DNA of 46,414 bases from Novosphingobium sp. GTDB taxonomy: Bacteria > Pseudomonadota > Alphaproteobacteria > Sphingomonadales > Sphingomonadaceae. Made by a program: the position numbers and the translations under genes. Every line of letters begins with the position of its first letter. The stretch's first letter is position 1. Where the stretch lies: NCBI RefSeq assembly GCF_027489515.1, contig NZ_JAIXZS010000016.1, positions 1 to 46,414 of the forward strand, given 5' to 3'. This document shows positions 32,001 to 41,445 of this stretch, piece after piece. The notes under the pieces were generated by a model. The model was given only the letters and a program-made list of their open reading frames with translations, made no database searches and had not been told where the DNA came from.

Positions 32001-32669
32001 TTGCGCCTCTTCCAGCCCATACTTTCCGGCGCGCGGGGCGGCGATCGCCTGTTCGCCTGCCTCGGTGCCGTCGTGGGCATCGCCTGCGCGGTCCTTGCCG
32101 CCATGCTCGTGCCGCTTCCCGCCGCCGACCTGCCGCTGCTGGTCGCCCCGCTCGGCGCTTCGGCGGTTCTGGTCTTCGCGGTGCCGGCGAGCCCGCTGGC
32201 GCAGCCCTGGCCGGTGATCGGCGGCAACACGCTGTCTGCGCTCGTCGGTGTCGCGGTCTATCATCTGCTGCCGGGCATGATGCTCGCCGCCAGCGTCGCG
32301 GTCGGCGCGGCGATCCTTGTCATGTCGCTGCTGCGCTGCCTCCACCCGCCGGGCGGCGCCTCGGCGCTGACGGCGGTGATCGGTTCACCCGCAATCCACG
32401 CGGCAGGCTTTGGCTTCGCGCTGTTTCCTTTGGCGCTCAACTCGCTCGCACTTGTGGCGGTCGGCCTGCTGTTTCACCGCCTTTCAGGCCATTCCTACCC
32501 GCACCGAACCGCCCCGGCGCCGCCCGAAGCCCTCGCCGCCGGGCTCCACCTCGCCGATATCGACGCGGCACTGGAGGACATGCACGAAAGCTTCGACATC
32601 AGCCGCGCCGATCTCGACGCCCTGCTGTCACGCGCCGAGTATCACGCCGCGCAGCGTGGCGGGCGCTGA
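32001..32669 (+). CDS. HPP family integral membrane protein (long)
   Basis: The 222-residue protein starts at TTG (32001) and has about five membrane helices, with the motif CLHPPGGASALTAV near residue 115. After them come some 60 soluble residues (DIDAALEDMHESFDISRADLDALL) at the C-terminus. The extra cytoplasmic tail distinguishes it from the 173-residue HPP protein at 23669-24190. I see no clear ribosome binding site. HPP proteins may transport anions such as nitrite, an inference from plant members. The 91 bases before it hold no gene. Confidence 0.85.
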   Translation: MRLFQPILSGARGGDRLFACLGAVVGIACAVLAAMLVPLPAADLPLLVAPLGASAVLVFAVPASPLAQPWPVIGGNTLSALVGVAVYHLLPGMMLAASVAVGAAILVMSLLRCLHPPGGASALTAVIGSPAIHAAGFGFALFPLALNSLALVAVGLLFHRLSGHSYPHRTAPAPPEALAAGLHLADIDAALEDMHESFDISRADLDALLSRAEYHAAQRGGR

Positions 32670-32682
32670 CGTTGCCCCCGGA

Positions 32683-35334
32683 TCAGGCGATGATCTGGAT
32701 ATCGCTGTAAATCAGCGTGGGATGGTTTGATGATCCCAGCACCGCGATCAGCACCGCAGCTGCGCCCCCCATGCCATCGGCATCGTGGTAGAGCTTGCCC
32801 GACGTCGTATCGTAGATGATCCGGTCGGAGGCGTCCTGCGCGGACCGGGCTCCAGCCGCGGCGTAAAACTGGCTGGCTGACAGCGCGCCTTCTTGCGCGA
32901 AGCCCTGGAAGATTGCGCGGCTCAGCTGGATCTTGTCGTTCTCGGCACCGTTGAAGTCCGCGATGATGTCGGCGTTCGCGGCGCCGGGAACGCTGTCGAA
33001 CACGAAGAAATCGCGGCCCGAACCGCCCGTGAGCACGTCGCGGCCAAGACCGCCCGAGAGCGTGTCGCCCCCATCACCGCCGATCAGGCTGTCATCGCCG
33101 GCAAAGCCCGTCAGTGTGTTGTCGCCCTCATTGCCGCCCAGCGTATTGGCGAGCGCGTTGCCCTTGCCAGCCAGATTTCCTCCGCCGAGCAGGGTGAGGT
33201 TGTCCAGATCGGCGCCCAGGGTATAGCTCACGCTGGCCTTGACGGTGTCGGTCCCGCCGCCCGGTCCTTCGATCACCACATCGCCGCTGCTGTCGACGAT
33301 GAAGATGTCATTGCCCGCGCCGCCGTCCATGCGATCGGCACCGGTTCCGCCATCCAGCACATCGTTGCCGCTCTTGCCCAGCAGGGTATCGTTGCCTGCC
33401 GCGCCACTTATGGTGTCATGGCCGCCGGCACCGGACAGGGTATCCGATCCTGAGGTGCCATTGATGATTTCGTTCACCAGATCGGTCACGCGAATGGCCA
33501 ATGTCTGGGTATCGCTCAGCCGGCCGTCCGAAGCCCGCACCACCACATCGTAGACGTTATCCTGTCCGGCATCCCCGGGCGCTTCATAATCCGGGGCAGC
33601 CCTGAAGGTGAGTGCGCCGGTCTGCGCATTGATCCTGAACAGCCCCGCATCGGCACCGCCGACGATGGCATAGCGCAGCAAGGCGCCTGCATCCGGATCG
33701 GCAGCCGTGACGGTCGTGACAACCACGGTATTCTCTTGCGCGGTAATGATCGCCTTGGGCTTGCCGCCACCGCTCGTGATGGCGGGGGCTTCGTTGACGT
33801 TCACCACTGTCACGGTGAGGGCCTGCGTGTCGAAGAGCTGGCCGTCGCTCGCCTTGACGATCACGCTGTAGACGTTGTCGGCGCCGGCATCCCTCGGCCG
33901 CTCGAAATCGGGTGCGACCTTGAACGAAAGCGCCCCCGTCATCGTGTCGATCTGAAACCGGTTGGCGTCCGCGCCGCCCGCGATCGTGTAGGTAAGGGCG
34001 GTGCCGGGATCGGCGTCGGTTGCCTTGACTTTCGCCACCGGCAGCGCGGTTTCCTTCACGGCAACCACCGCGCTATCGCCGCCGCCACCCGAAACGATGG
34101 CGGGGATGCTCCCGAAGCCGAACAGCTGCGCCTTGATGCTCATGCTGCTCGCATCGCCGAGCGTTCGGCTGGAATCGATCCATGCAATGCCGAACCCTTG
34201 CCCCAGCGCGGCCACATTCGGCACCTGCTGGTTGCCGAGAATTTCCGTGTTCACGCGGAACTCGCTGCCCACGCGCGATCCGTCTGCGGCGAAGGCCTGC
34301 GCCTTGATGCTGGTTCCGGATGCATCACCCAGCGTCCTGCTGTCGTCATGCCACGAGACGACGAAGCCGCCATCGGCAAGCCCCGCGATCGAAGGCGCGA
34401 ACTGGCTGCCTGTGGTGACGGTGTTGACAAGGAACTCGCTGCCGATGCGGGTCCCGTCCGGCGCGAAGATCTGCGCATTCACCGCCCAGCCGCCGGTATC
34501 GCCCAGCGAGCCGCTCGTATCGTTCCACGCCACCACGAAATTACCGTTCTTCAGCATCGTGATCGAGGGAAAGAGCTGCACCCCGATTGCCGCGGTGCTG
34601 ACGGCGAACTCGCCGCCGACCTTGGTCCCGTTCGCCGCGAAGATCTGCGCCTTGATCTGGAAGGAAGTCGGGTCGTCCAGCGGGCCGATATCATCGACCC
34701 AGGCCACCACGAACCCGCCGTTCTTGAGCGGGGCCATGGTATTCGCGCGCTGGTCGCCCTCGGTGATCGTGTTGACGAGGAACTCCCCTCCGGCTTTGCT
34801 GCCATCGGCTTTGAAGACCTGCGCCTTGATATGGCCTGTGTTGGTATCCGGGAGTGTTTCGCTGCCATCGCGCCACGACACGACAAAGCCGCCGCCGCTC
34901 AAGGCCGCGATCGAGGGCATGACCTGCGAGCCAGACGTCACGGTGTTGACCAGAAACTCGGCGCCGACTTTCGCTCCGTTCGCGCCGAACATCTGCGCCT
35001 TGATGCTGAACGGGCTGTTGTCCCCCAGCGTTGCGCTCTCATCGACCCATGCGATGACAAAGCCGCCGCCATCGAGCGCGGCGACAACCCCGCTGCTCTG
35101 GGAGCCCTTGACCTCGGTGTTAACGAGGAACTCGGAACCGATCCTTGTCCCGTCCGACTGGAACAGCTGAGCCTTCAGGCTTGTGCCGCTCCCGTCACCC
35201 AGCGCTTTGCTGAAATCGGTCCACGTAACCACGAACCTGCCATCGGCAAGCTCGGTCAACTTGGGGACGGACTGAATGTTGTCGGTCTGGGTATTGACCA
35301 GAAACTCGCTACCCGACCTGATAACGCCCCGCAT
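32683..35334 (-). CDS. Large RTX surface protein with 58-residue repeats and cadherin-like domains
   Basis: I place the start at 35334 (MRGVIRSGSEFLVNT), giving 883 residues. Residues about 7-412 are seven repeats of about 58 residues, each beginning GSEFLVNT-like and containing GGFVVSW-D and IKAQ-F...G. Two cadherin-like domains follow (about 430-625; DADPGTALTYTI ... FERPRDAGADNVYSVIVKASDG). Calcium-binding RTX nonapeptides (GGAGNDIFI, GGDGGDTL) lie at about 630-800, with a serralysin-type C-terminal region. No N-terminal signal peptide is present, so type I secretion through the C-terminus is expected; no type I exporter lies in this window. A role in adhesion or matrix formation is inferred. 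Confidence 0.88.
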   Translation of the reverse strand: MRGVIRSGSEFLVNTQTDNIQSVPKLTELADGRFVVTWTDFSKALGDGSGTSLKAQLFQSDGTRIGSEFLVNTEVKGSQSSGVVAALDGGGFVIAWVDESATLGDNSPFSIKAQMFGANGAKVGAEFLVNTVTSGSQVMPSIAALSGGGFVVSWRDGSETLPDTNTGHIKAQVFKADGSKAGGEFLVNTITEGDQRANTMAPLKNGGFVVAWVDDIGPLDDPTSFQIKAQIFAANGTKVGGEFAVSTAAIGVQLFPSITMLKNGNFVVAWNDTSGSLGDTGGWAVNAQIFAPDGTRIGSEFLVNTVTTGSQFAPSIAGLADGGFVVSWHDDSRTLGDASGTSIKAQAFAADGSRVGSEFRVNTEILGNQQVPNVAALGQGFGIAWIDSSRTLGDASSMSIKAQLFGFGSIPAIVSGGGGDSAVVAVKETALPVAKVKATDADPGTALTYTIAGGADANRFQIDTMTGALSFKVAPDFERPRDAGADNVYSVIVKASDGQLFDTQALTVTVVNVNEAPAITSGGGKPKAIITAQENTVVVTTVTAADPDAGALLRYAIVGGADAGLFRINAQTGALTFRAAPDYEAPGDAGQDNVYDVVVRASDGRLSDTQTLAIRVTDLVNEIINGTSGSDTLSGAGGHDTISGAAGNDTLLGKSGNDVLDGGTGADRMDGGAGNDIFIVDSSGDVVIEGPGGGTDTVKASVSYTLGADLDNLTLLGGGNLAGKGNALANTLGGNEGDNTLTGFAGDDSLIGGDGGDTLSGGLGRDVLTGGSGRDFFVFDSVPGAANADIIADFNGAENDKIQLSRAIFQGFAQEGALSASQFYAAAGARSAQDASDRIIYDTTSGKLYHDADGMGGAAAVLIAVLGSSNHPTLIYSDIQIIA

Positions 35335-35577
35335 GCCTGTCCTCGCGCAACCAATCCCATCGCATAGCGTCACCACAACAGGATGATCCGCCAGTGCTTT
35401 ATCCGGAGTGGCTATCACGCCTGCCCGAAAAACGCCAAACGCTGCTTCTGCACGGCCCGATCCCAGCGGCGATGAGGCGGGAGGCCCTGCCGACATCGGC
35501 CGCCCGGTCAAGGTGCGGGGTTGCGGACTCCATCCAGTCTGACGGTGCGCTGCCCAGTCCGGTCAGCCCCAGTCCGG

Positions 35578-36822
35578 TCAGCCCCAGTCCGCCAGCATCC
35601 GCGTCAGAGCGCTGCCCCGCGGCAGGCAGCGTGTCGGGTTGGCGCGGGGGAGGGCGGTGCAATCCCACCACGCCCCTTCTGCGCCGGTGCGCCGATCGCG
35701 CAGATAGACGAAGCCGGGGCCCTGTCCGGGCGCCGCGCCGAGCAGTTCACCCACAACGGCGCAGCGCTCCCGCTCGGCGCAAGCGGCCAACGCGCGCATG
35801 GCATAGGTCCCCGGAAACGCGGCGGGATCGAGCATGAGGACGATGCGCCCTGCGGCACCTGGCCCGGCCGCAGGCACCGCTGCGAGCGCCGCGCTCCGTC
35901 CACCGGGATGCGCGGCTCCATCCGCCTCGTCGATTGGGAGATAGGCAAGCGGCTGGACCGCCCCGGGAGCCGCGCCTGCCGCATCGGCAAGCCCGGTAGG
36001 TACCGCCTCGCCGCCGCCGTGCGCGGGCGATAACGCGGCCATCGCGGCGATGCGCGGCTCCGCAGCACCCGCACTGGCGCGCAGCACGGCGGGTGAGCCC
36101 CAGTCCCCCGGCCAGCGATAGAACAGGTGCAGGCCCACTTGCGCCAGCTTCACCAGCCCCGATCGCCAGACCGGCACGACATAATCGGCATGGTAATGCG
36201 TGGCGAGCCCGACCCGCGGATCGACCGCCCCGGATAGCGCAGCTGCAGCCACCGCGCGGGCGCGCGCCCAGGCGGCCGGGCCGGGATGACGCGTCTGCAG
36301 CGAACCGTCGCAAGTGAAGCTGAACTGGCAGCCGGTCGTCCGCTCCGAACCCTGAAACACCACGCCGCAGACGCTGGCGGGAAAGGCCGGATGCCGCGCG
36401 CGGTTGAGCACGACTTGCGCCACTGCCCGTTCACCCGAAGGATCATCGCCAGCTTCGTACCAGACCGCTGTCGCCAGGCAATCGAGCGCGCGGGCCTGCG
36501 CCAGCGCATCGGTCGATGCAAACCGGAAGGCGGGGGCCGGCGCCCTTGGCGGTTCGACCGGCACGGCGGCATTGGCGATCCGTGCGGTTTCGGGAGGGTA
36601 GGGCAGCAGTGCGGCAGGATCGGGCAGCGGCGGCGGCAGCGCGAGGCGCACCGCAGGCCCTGTCGGCGGCGGCGCCAGCAGCGTGAGCGCGGTGCCAAGG
36701 CCGGCGAGGAACAGCAGCGCCAGCACCGCCCTCAGGACGAGATGGGGCGGCCGGGCGGCCCATTCGGGCAAGGGCGGCGGGAGGTCTGCGGCGGTGGGGC
36801 CGCTCAAAGGGAGGGAGGCCAC
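35578..36822 (-). CDS. SleB-type cell wall hydrolase
   Basis: The 414-residue protein has one N-terminal membrane helix (about residues 28-50) and a Pro-rich linker. A Hydrolase_2 domain follows (about 110-225; CLATAVWYEAGDDPSGERAVAQVVLNRARHP ... GCQFSFTCDG), the lytic domain of SleB and related peptidoglycan hydrolases with its catalytic Glu in YEAG. The C-terminal 180 residues are variable. It is probably anchored in the inner membrane and acts on periplasmic peptidoglycan. It starts 6 bases after the outer-membrane barrel gene, so the two share a transcript. The stop codon lies in a 15-base tandem repeat (35556-35590). Confidence 0.88.
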   Translation of the reverse strand: MASLPLSGPTAADLPPPLPEWAARPPHLVLRAVLALLFLAGLGTALTLLAPPPTGPAVRLALPPPLPDPAALLPYPPETARIANAAVPVEPPRAPAPAFRFASTDALAQARALDCLATAVWYEAGDDPSGERAVAQVVLNRARHPAFPASVCGVVFQGSERTTGCQFSFTCDGSLQTRHPGPAAWARARAVAAAALSGAVDPRVGLATHYHADYVVPVWRSGLVKLAQVGLHLFYRWPGDWGSPAVLRASAGAAEPRIAAMAALSPAHGGGEAVPTGLADAAGAAPGAVQPLAYLPIDEADGAAHPGGRSAALAAVPAAGPGAAGRIVLMLDPAAFPGTYAMRALAACAERERCAVVGELLGAAPGQGPGFVYLRDRRTGAEGAWWDCTALPRANPTRCLPRGSALTRMLADWG

Positions 36823-36828
36823 GGCGCG

Positions 36829-38145
36829 CTACAGCCGCCAGCGCAGCGAGAGGACCGCGCGATTCCGGTCATAGGCTCGGCCCGGATCGACCGCGCCTGA
36901 ATTGCGCCCGGTGCTGTGCGCATATTCGCCGGTGATCTCGAAATGCTCGGTGATCCGCCAGCTCACGCCGAAGGATCCGGTAAAGTAGCGCTCCTGCCGC
37001 CGCGCCGCGCCGGTCGGCACCTGAAAATCGGCGACCATGTAGCGGAGCGCGGGGCGCAGGATGAGGGTGCGCAGCAGTTCGTGCTCCACGGTGAGCGCAA
37101 CATCGTGCTGCTGGATTCCGGCAATGGCGATGATCGGCGAGCGCTGGAACGTCCGCCCGCCCGAGAGCCGCACCGTCGTCAGCCGCGTCGGGCTCCATTT
37201 CAGCTGCGCGCTGTAGGCAAGCCCGCTGATGCGCGGGAAGACCGGCGCGGTGAAATCCTGCCGCACCCAGCCCAGCCCGATCTCGCCCTGCAGCAGGCGG
37301 TTGAGCCCGAAGGCAAGGCCCGTCAGCGCGGTAAACCCATGCGAATTGCGGCTTGGCCCGATCGGTGGGGCAAGATAGCGGTTGCGATTGTAGGCAAGGC
37401 TGGCGAACGCGGCGACCCCCGGCCCGATCCCGATCGCAGCGCGCAGCGATCCCGTCAGTGCCTCGTAGTCGCGCTGAGAGAGATCGATCACCGTGCCGCC
37501 AAGCGTTCGGTCCTGATAGCGGAAGCGTTCGTAGCGCCCCGCAAGCGTGAAGCGCGCGCGCGCAAAGGTCTGTTCGATCTCGCCGCCGCCAGAAAGCACG
37601 GTGAAGGCAATCGGCGTCGCGCCGAATAGCGTATCGCCCGTGGTTCCGCGCGCCTCGATCCGCCGCGCCGTGCCCACATCGCCCGAAATGCGCGTATCGC
37701 CCGAAATGTCGAGCCGCCCATCGAGCTTGACGGCATAGGTCTCGACATTTTCGGTCGTGCGTTTCGCATAGCGCTTGATCGATCCGTCTGCCGCAAGCCC
37801 CAGCGCGTGGCGCGACCACTGCGTGCGCACCGCCAGCGCGGGCTGGAATGCCACCGCCACATCGCCGCGTTTCACGTCGCTGCGCGCATAGACATTGTCG
37901 TTGGCGTCCGCCTCGATCCCGAAGCTGGGGGAAATGAGCAGCGCACCGACCCGCGCACCGGCGGTTTCCACTTCCGGCCGAGCGCGGGCACCCACCGTAT
38001 CGCGCTCCATGCGCGGATCGACCGTGGTCTGCCCGTGGGCCTCTGCCAGCGGCGCGACGAGGCCGAGCAGGCACGCCGTCAGCGCGCGGGGATGCGTGAT
38101 ACCGCCGCTGCGCCCGCGCGCGTGCGACTGCTGATTACTGGCCAT
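36829..38145 (-). CDS. Outer membrane beta-barrel protein
   Basis: With the ATG at 38145 the protein has 438 residues, a long signal region (ALTACLLGLVAPLAEAHGQ) and alternating amphipathic strands ending in ...RAVLSLRWRL. It resembles the BBP2_2 family of barrels that sit in sphingomonad and Xanthomonas exopolysaccharide loci (GumB/GumK neighbourhoods). Strand-like segments such as FTLAGRYERFRYQD and LAYSAQLKWSPTRLTTVRLSG recur every 20-25 residues. The 12-codon longer frame upstream is Arg-rich and unlikely. Its role in polymer secretion or in anchoring is inferred from the surroundings. Confidence 0.85.
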   Translation of the reverse strand: MASNQQSHARGRSGGITHPRALTACLLGLVAPLAEAHGQTTVDPRMERDTVGARARPEVETAGARVGALLISPSFGIEADANDNVYARSDVKRGDVAVAFQPALAVRTQWSRHALGLAADGSIKRYAKRTTENVETYAVKLDGRLDISGDTRISGDVGTARRIEARGTTGDTLFGATPIAFTVLSGGGEIEQTFARARFTLAGRYERFRYQDRTLGGTVIDLSQRDYEALTGSLRAAIGIGPGVAAFASLAYNRNRYLAPPIGPSRNSHGFTALTGLAFGLNRLLQGEIGLGWVRQDFTAPVFPRISGLAYSAQLKWSPTRLTTVRLSGGRTFQRSPIIAIAGIQQHDVALTVEHELLRTLILRPALRYMVADFQVPTGAARRQERYFTGSFGVSWRITEHFEITGEYAHSTGRNSGAVDPGRAYDRNRAVLSLRWRL

Positions 38146-38392
38146 CGCCCGATCCCTGATCCTGCGCCGTTTCCACCTCACACGAGCGGGCTACCATTCT
38201 TTCCTGCCCGGTTGGCGCGCAATTGGCGCCGTATCTGAGCAATCTTCCTTATTGCTGGCCCCTGCGCGCGCGCAGCCCGGCGATGGTTCCCCGCAGGCTT
38301 CTAGCCGGGCCAGTTGCGGAGCTGTTCGTTTGCGCAGCGTTAACCACCGGCCGAAAGCGTTCCTTGAACAGGCTGTGTGCAAACCCGGGTGC

Positions 38393-38887
38393 ATGGACGT
38401 CTTGCTTGCCCGCATCACCCCCGGCCATGTCGCCCGCATCGCCCGCATCGGTGCGCTGCTGATCGCCTTTGCATTGACGGCCGGCTACGTGACCGACCGG
38501 CTGACGCTGGAGATTGCGGGCGTCGGCGCGTTCTTCCTGTCCGTCCTCACACTGCTGGCTTTTCCCAGCCAGCGCAGCTCCGAACTGCTCGGCGCACTGG
38601 CGATCTGGCTGACCTATGCCGAGTTCATGGGAGCGATCCAAAGCGGACATTTTGATCTCTGGCGCTGGGCCGTTGTGCTTGCCACACTCAGCCTCGTGAT
38701 CGTGCCGATCAAGGTGCAGCACTTGCGCCAGCTGGCACGTAGCAATCCCTACCAGCCGCTGCGTGAACTGGATCGCCGCCAGTGGTCCGCTTCCGGCCCG
38801 GCCGCTGCGCCGGCGCCCTATGTGCCCGCAGCGCTCGCCGCGATCAGCTTCGATCCCGACGCGGATCTCTCGCCCGCCGGCGCCTGA
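38393..38887 (+). CDS. Membrane protein of unknown function
   Basis: The 164-residue protein starting at 38393 (MDVLLARITPGHVARIARIG) has three or four membrane helices (about residues 19-38, 45-62, 64-80, 96-112) and a soluble Pro/Ala-rich C-terminus. I recognise no family. Its last 70 bases overlap the opposing glycosyltransferase gene. The promoter region it shares divergently with the barrel gene (38146-38392) contains a small AGCAAT/ATTGCT dyad. It may belong to the surface-polymer region only by position. Confidence 0.6.
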   Translation: MDVLLARITPGHVARIARIGALLIAFALTAGYVTDRLTLEIAGVGAFFLSVLTLLAFPSQRSSELLGALAIWLTYAEFMGAIQSGHFDLWRWAVVLATLSLVIVPIKVQHLRQLARSNPYQPLRELDRRQWSASGPAAAPAPYVPAALAAISFDPDADLSPAGA

Positions 38888-40104
38888 ACTGCCGCCAGCC
38901 GCGCCGCATAGTGCGCGAGCAACCGGTCGATCCATTCCTCCGGCGATAACGCCAGATGCCGCGTGGCGGAGAAAGCTGCCCGGCTCATCGCCTCGACCCG
39001 CGCATCGTCGTTTGCCAGACTGGCAAGCACTGCCGCAAAAGCTGCCGTATCGCGCGGATCGACCGCGATTCCCGCGCCTGCGGCCACAAGATCGGGCGCG
39101 AGCAGCGCGCTCGGCGGTAGGATAACGGGCAGGCCCGCGAGCGCGGCTTCCATCGCGACGAGGCCGTAGGGCTCGGGATAGCGGCTCGGCATGACCAGAA
39201 CGCGCGCCGATGCGGCGAGCGCGCCGATGGCCTCGGGCGGCAATCGCCCGGTAAAGCGCGCCTCGGGATACTCGGCGGTGAGCCGGGCACGGTCTGCCCC
39301 GTCGCCCACCAGGCGGATCGGCATCCCCGCCTGGCGCGCGGCGGCAAGCGCAAGATCGGCCCCCTTGGTCGCCTCGATCCGGCCAACGAACAGCACCTCG
39401 TCATGGCGCTCTGCCGCGATGCGCTCGGCGCTGAAAGGGGTGACGGGATTGGGCAGGGGATGGATCACCTCCGGCGGTATCCCCGCGCGCACCAGCATCG
39501 GGCGCATCGCGGCGTGGATCGCCAGCACCGGCGGTGCGGTGTGCGGCTGGAAGACAATCCGCTGGACGGCATGGCGCAGGGTCCGCCACGCCTTGTGCGC
39601 GTGGCCGCGCCGGTCGCAGGCGGTGGCAAGGCAGGCGCGGGAGAGCGCGGTGTGCGGGCAGGGCGCGCCGGTCGCGAAGTTCGTGAAAGCGCCATTGGGG
39701 CAGGCGAGGAAGAAATCGTGCGCCGAAATCACCAGCCGCTCGCGCACCGGAGCGAGCGCGGCAAAGACCGCGGGCGAGAGGATCTGCGACCAGCCGTGGA
39801 GGTGATAGACGGTGCCCGGCGAATCGTTCGCGGCGATCCAGCCGCGCATCATGCGCGCCGCCGCGCGGTTCCACAGCCCGTCGAGCAGCGCACCCGCGCG
39901 CCCGAGCAGCCGCGCCTGCCCGAGCCCGATGGCCGTAATTCCCGCCGCAGCCAGCGCCGGATCGGGCACGTCGCCTGAGAGCATCGCCACGCGGCAGCCG
40001 CGCCTGACAAACCGGTGCGCCGAATCGACCGCCAGCGCGCTCGCCCCGCCCATCGGGTGCGAGAGATCGTTGATCACCACGATGCGGTCTGGCGCGGCGT
40101 TCAT
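38818..40104 (-). CDS. Glycosyltransferase family 4
   Basis: The 428-residue GT-B protein begins DRIVVINDLSHPMGGASALAV and has the donor-domain segments VLFVGRIEATKGADLALAAA and PSRYPEPYGLVAMEAALAGLPVILP. The N-terminal domain has a Cys-rich region (CPNGAFTNFATGAPCPHTALSRACLATACD) typical of a GT4 subgroup. The ATG at 40104 overlaps the pyruvyl transferase stop (ATGA). The C-terminal 25 residues overlap the opposing membrane-protein gene. It probably adds a sugar to the same polymer as its partner or to a second one. Confidence 0.9.
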   Translation of the reverse strand: MNAAPDRIVVINDLSHPMGGASALAVDSAHRFVRRGCRVAMLSGDVPDPALAAAGITAIGLGQARLLGRAGALLDGLWNRAAARMMRGWIAANDSPGTVYHLHGWSQILSPAVFAALAPVRERLVISAHDFFLACPNGAFTNFATGAPCPHTALSRACLATACDRRGHAHKAWRTLRHAVQRIVFQPHTAPPVLAIHAAMRPMLVRAGIPPEVIHPLPNPVTPFSAERIAAERHDEVLFVGRIEATKGADLALAAARQAGMPIRLVGDGADRARLTAEYPEARFTGRLPPEAIGALAASARVLVMPSRYPEPYGLVAMEAALAGLPVILPPSALLAPDLVAAGAGIAVDPRDTAAFAAVLASLANDDARVEAMSRAAFSATRHLALSPEEWIDRLLAHYAARLAAVQAPAGERSASGSKLIAASAAGT

Positions 40105-41381
40105 GCGGCAGCCTTTGCCGCGCTCTTGGCTGGTTCCATCGCGCGCGCCAGCGCTGCTGCCATTCGCGCGATATCGCTGCGGGTGCCGGCGATCAGCGCC
40201 TCCAGCGCGGCGCGGTCCACCCCTTCGGCCACCGCCTGCCGTGCCAGTGCCGTCAACGCCGGGCCATCGAGCGAGGCAGTATCGGCAATAAACGCCCCCC
40301 GCCCGGCAAGCGCGAAAAAGCTGTCGAGCTTCACGTCCCAGCGCAGGCCTATGGTGGGAATGGCAAAGGAATGCGCGGCGATGCAGGCATGCATCCGGTG
40401 CGCCACGATCAGCTGGCACCCGGCGATAAACCGGATCATCTCGGCTGGATCGGCGAAGGGATTGGTCATCGTCACCGGTCCCTTCGCGGCAAGGATCCAT
40501 GCCGGACCCATCGCTGCGAGATAGTCGCGGTCCTCCGGGCTGCCATTGGTGAACAGCGCGACGCGAAAGCCGGCCTCGACGAGCGCGCGCGCCGCTGCCG
40601 CGTACCAGGCATCAAGCGCCGCGCGGGCATCGGCTGCCGAGGCGTGGCCGGGACCCGTCGCATGATAGCGCAGCGCCATTGGTGCGGTAATGCACAGGCC
40701 TGCCAGAGGCGCATCGAAGGGAAGCGGCGGGCGGGGGAAATGGCAGCTTGCGAGCAACCCTGGATCGCCGCTCAGCGCGGCTGGCCGTACCCCCTGCGGC
40801 ACCAGCAGATCACGCCACGCGGCCTGGCTGCGCGCATCGCGGACGGCCGCATAGGCCAGTTTCGCCGCGCCCAGCGCCCGCCCGAACAGACGCTGCCCAG
40901 CGTCCGACCATTGCCGATTGGCGCCCACGCCATAGACCGCGACCGGCAGTCGCAGCCGCGCCGCCTGGGCGAGGGCACCGGCGATCTTCATCGGGAAATT
41001 GAGATCGGCATCGGTGAGCAGGTTGCCGCCGCCCAGCACCACCGCATCGCACCCCGCCAGCCGCGCGCGGACATGCCGGCGCAGCCTCAGCCGTACCAGA
41101 GCGGTGAGCGCGATCCGCGTCGTCAACCGCCGAAAGGTGCCCGGCAGCGCCTCGAGCAGCCCGATGAGCGCCGCGCGGCGGCTCGGCGCGATTGCCGGAT
41201 AGGCGCGCCGCCCGGCCAGATCGATCGAGAACACCTGCGTGCCCGGCGCGATTCCCTGAAACGTGCGCGCCAGCTCCGCCTCAAGGCATTCGGACAGGAG
41301 CCCGTCGCCCAGATTCGGGCTGTACTTCACATTGAGCAGCGCGATCCGGCGCGCAGGAGCAGGGCTGGCGGCAAGCGTCAT
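40101..41381 (-). CDS. Polysaccharide pyruvyl transferase family protein
   Basis: The 426-residue protein has the PF04230 pattern. NVKYSPNLGDGLLSECL lies at the start, VVLGGGNLLTDADL near residue 115, and LIVAHRMHACIAAHSFAIPTIGL near residue 330, where the histidines lie. Such enzymes add pyruvate ketals from phosphoenolpyruvate to sugars, making the polymer acidic; CsaB and CpsL-type proteins are relatives. It is the first gene of a two-gene transcript with the GT4 at 38818. A pyruvylated exopolysaccharide, as in several sphingans and succinoglycan, is therefore plausible, but only as inference. Confidence 0.88.
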   Translation of the reverse strand: MTLAASPAPARRIALLNVKYSPNLGDGLLSECLEAELARTFQGIAPGTQVFSIDLAGRRAYPAIAPSRRAALIGLLEALPGTFRRLTTRIALTALVRLRLRRHVRARLAGCDAVVLGGGNLLTDADLNFPMKIAGALAQAARLRLPVAVYGVGANRQWSDAGQRLFGRALGAAKLAYAAVRDARSQAAWRDLLVPQGVRPAALSGDPGLLASCHFPRPPLPFDAPLAGLCITAPMALRYHATGPGHASAADARAALDAWYAAAARALVEAGFRVALFTNGSPEDRDYLAAMGPAWILAAKGPVTMTNPFADPAEMIRFIAGCQLIVAHRMHACIAAHSFAIPTIGLRWDVKLDSFFALAGRGAFIADTASLDGPALTALARQAVAEGVDRAALEALIAGTRSDIARMAAALARAMEPAKSAAKAAA

Positions 41382-41445
41382 GCCGCCGGGGTGTCACGTC
41401 CGCCCACCCCCCCGCAAGCCGGGATAGACCCGGAATCGAGCAGCC

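Noticed and set aside
32900..35300. Regular repeats at the DNA level that might suggest a CRISPR array
   Set aside because: They are degenerate, in frame and encode protein repeats; no identical short repeats with unique spacers exist.
33736..35367. 543-codon plus-strand frame opposite the RTX gene
   Set aside because: It mirrors the repeats of the RTX protein; no domain of its own.
35556..35590. 15-base tandem repeat (AGTCCGGTCAGCCCC) at the SleB gene end
   Set aside because: Only about two and a third copies. Each full unit carries the same in-frame stop on the minus strand, so it is a minor local duplication.
38238..38256. AGCAAT/ATTGCT dyad before the membrane protein at 38393
   Set aside because: Only six bases per arm; within what chance would give in a 250-base gap.
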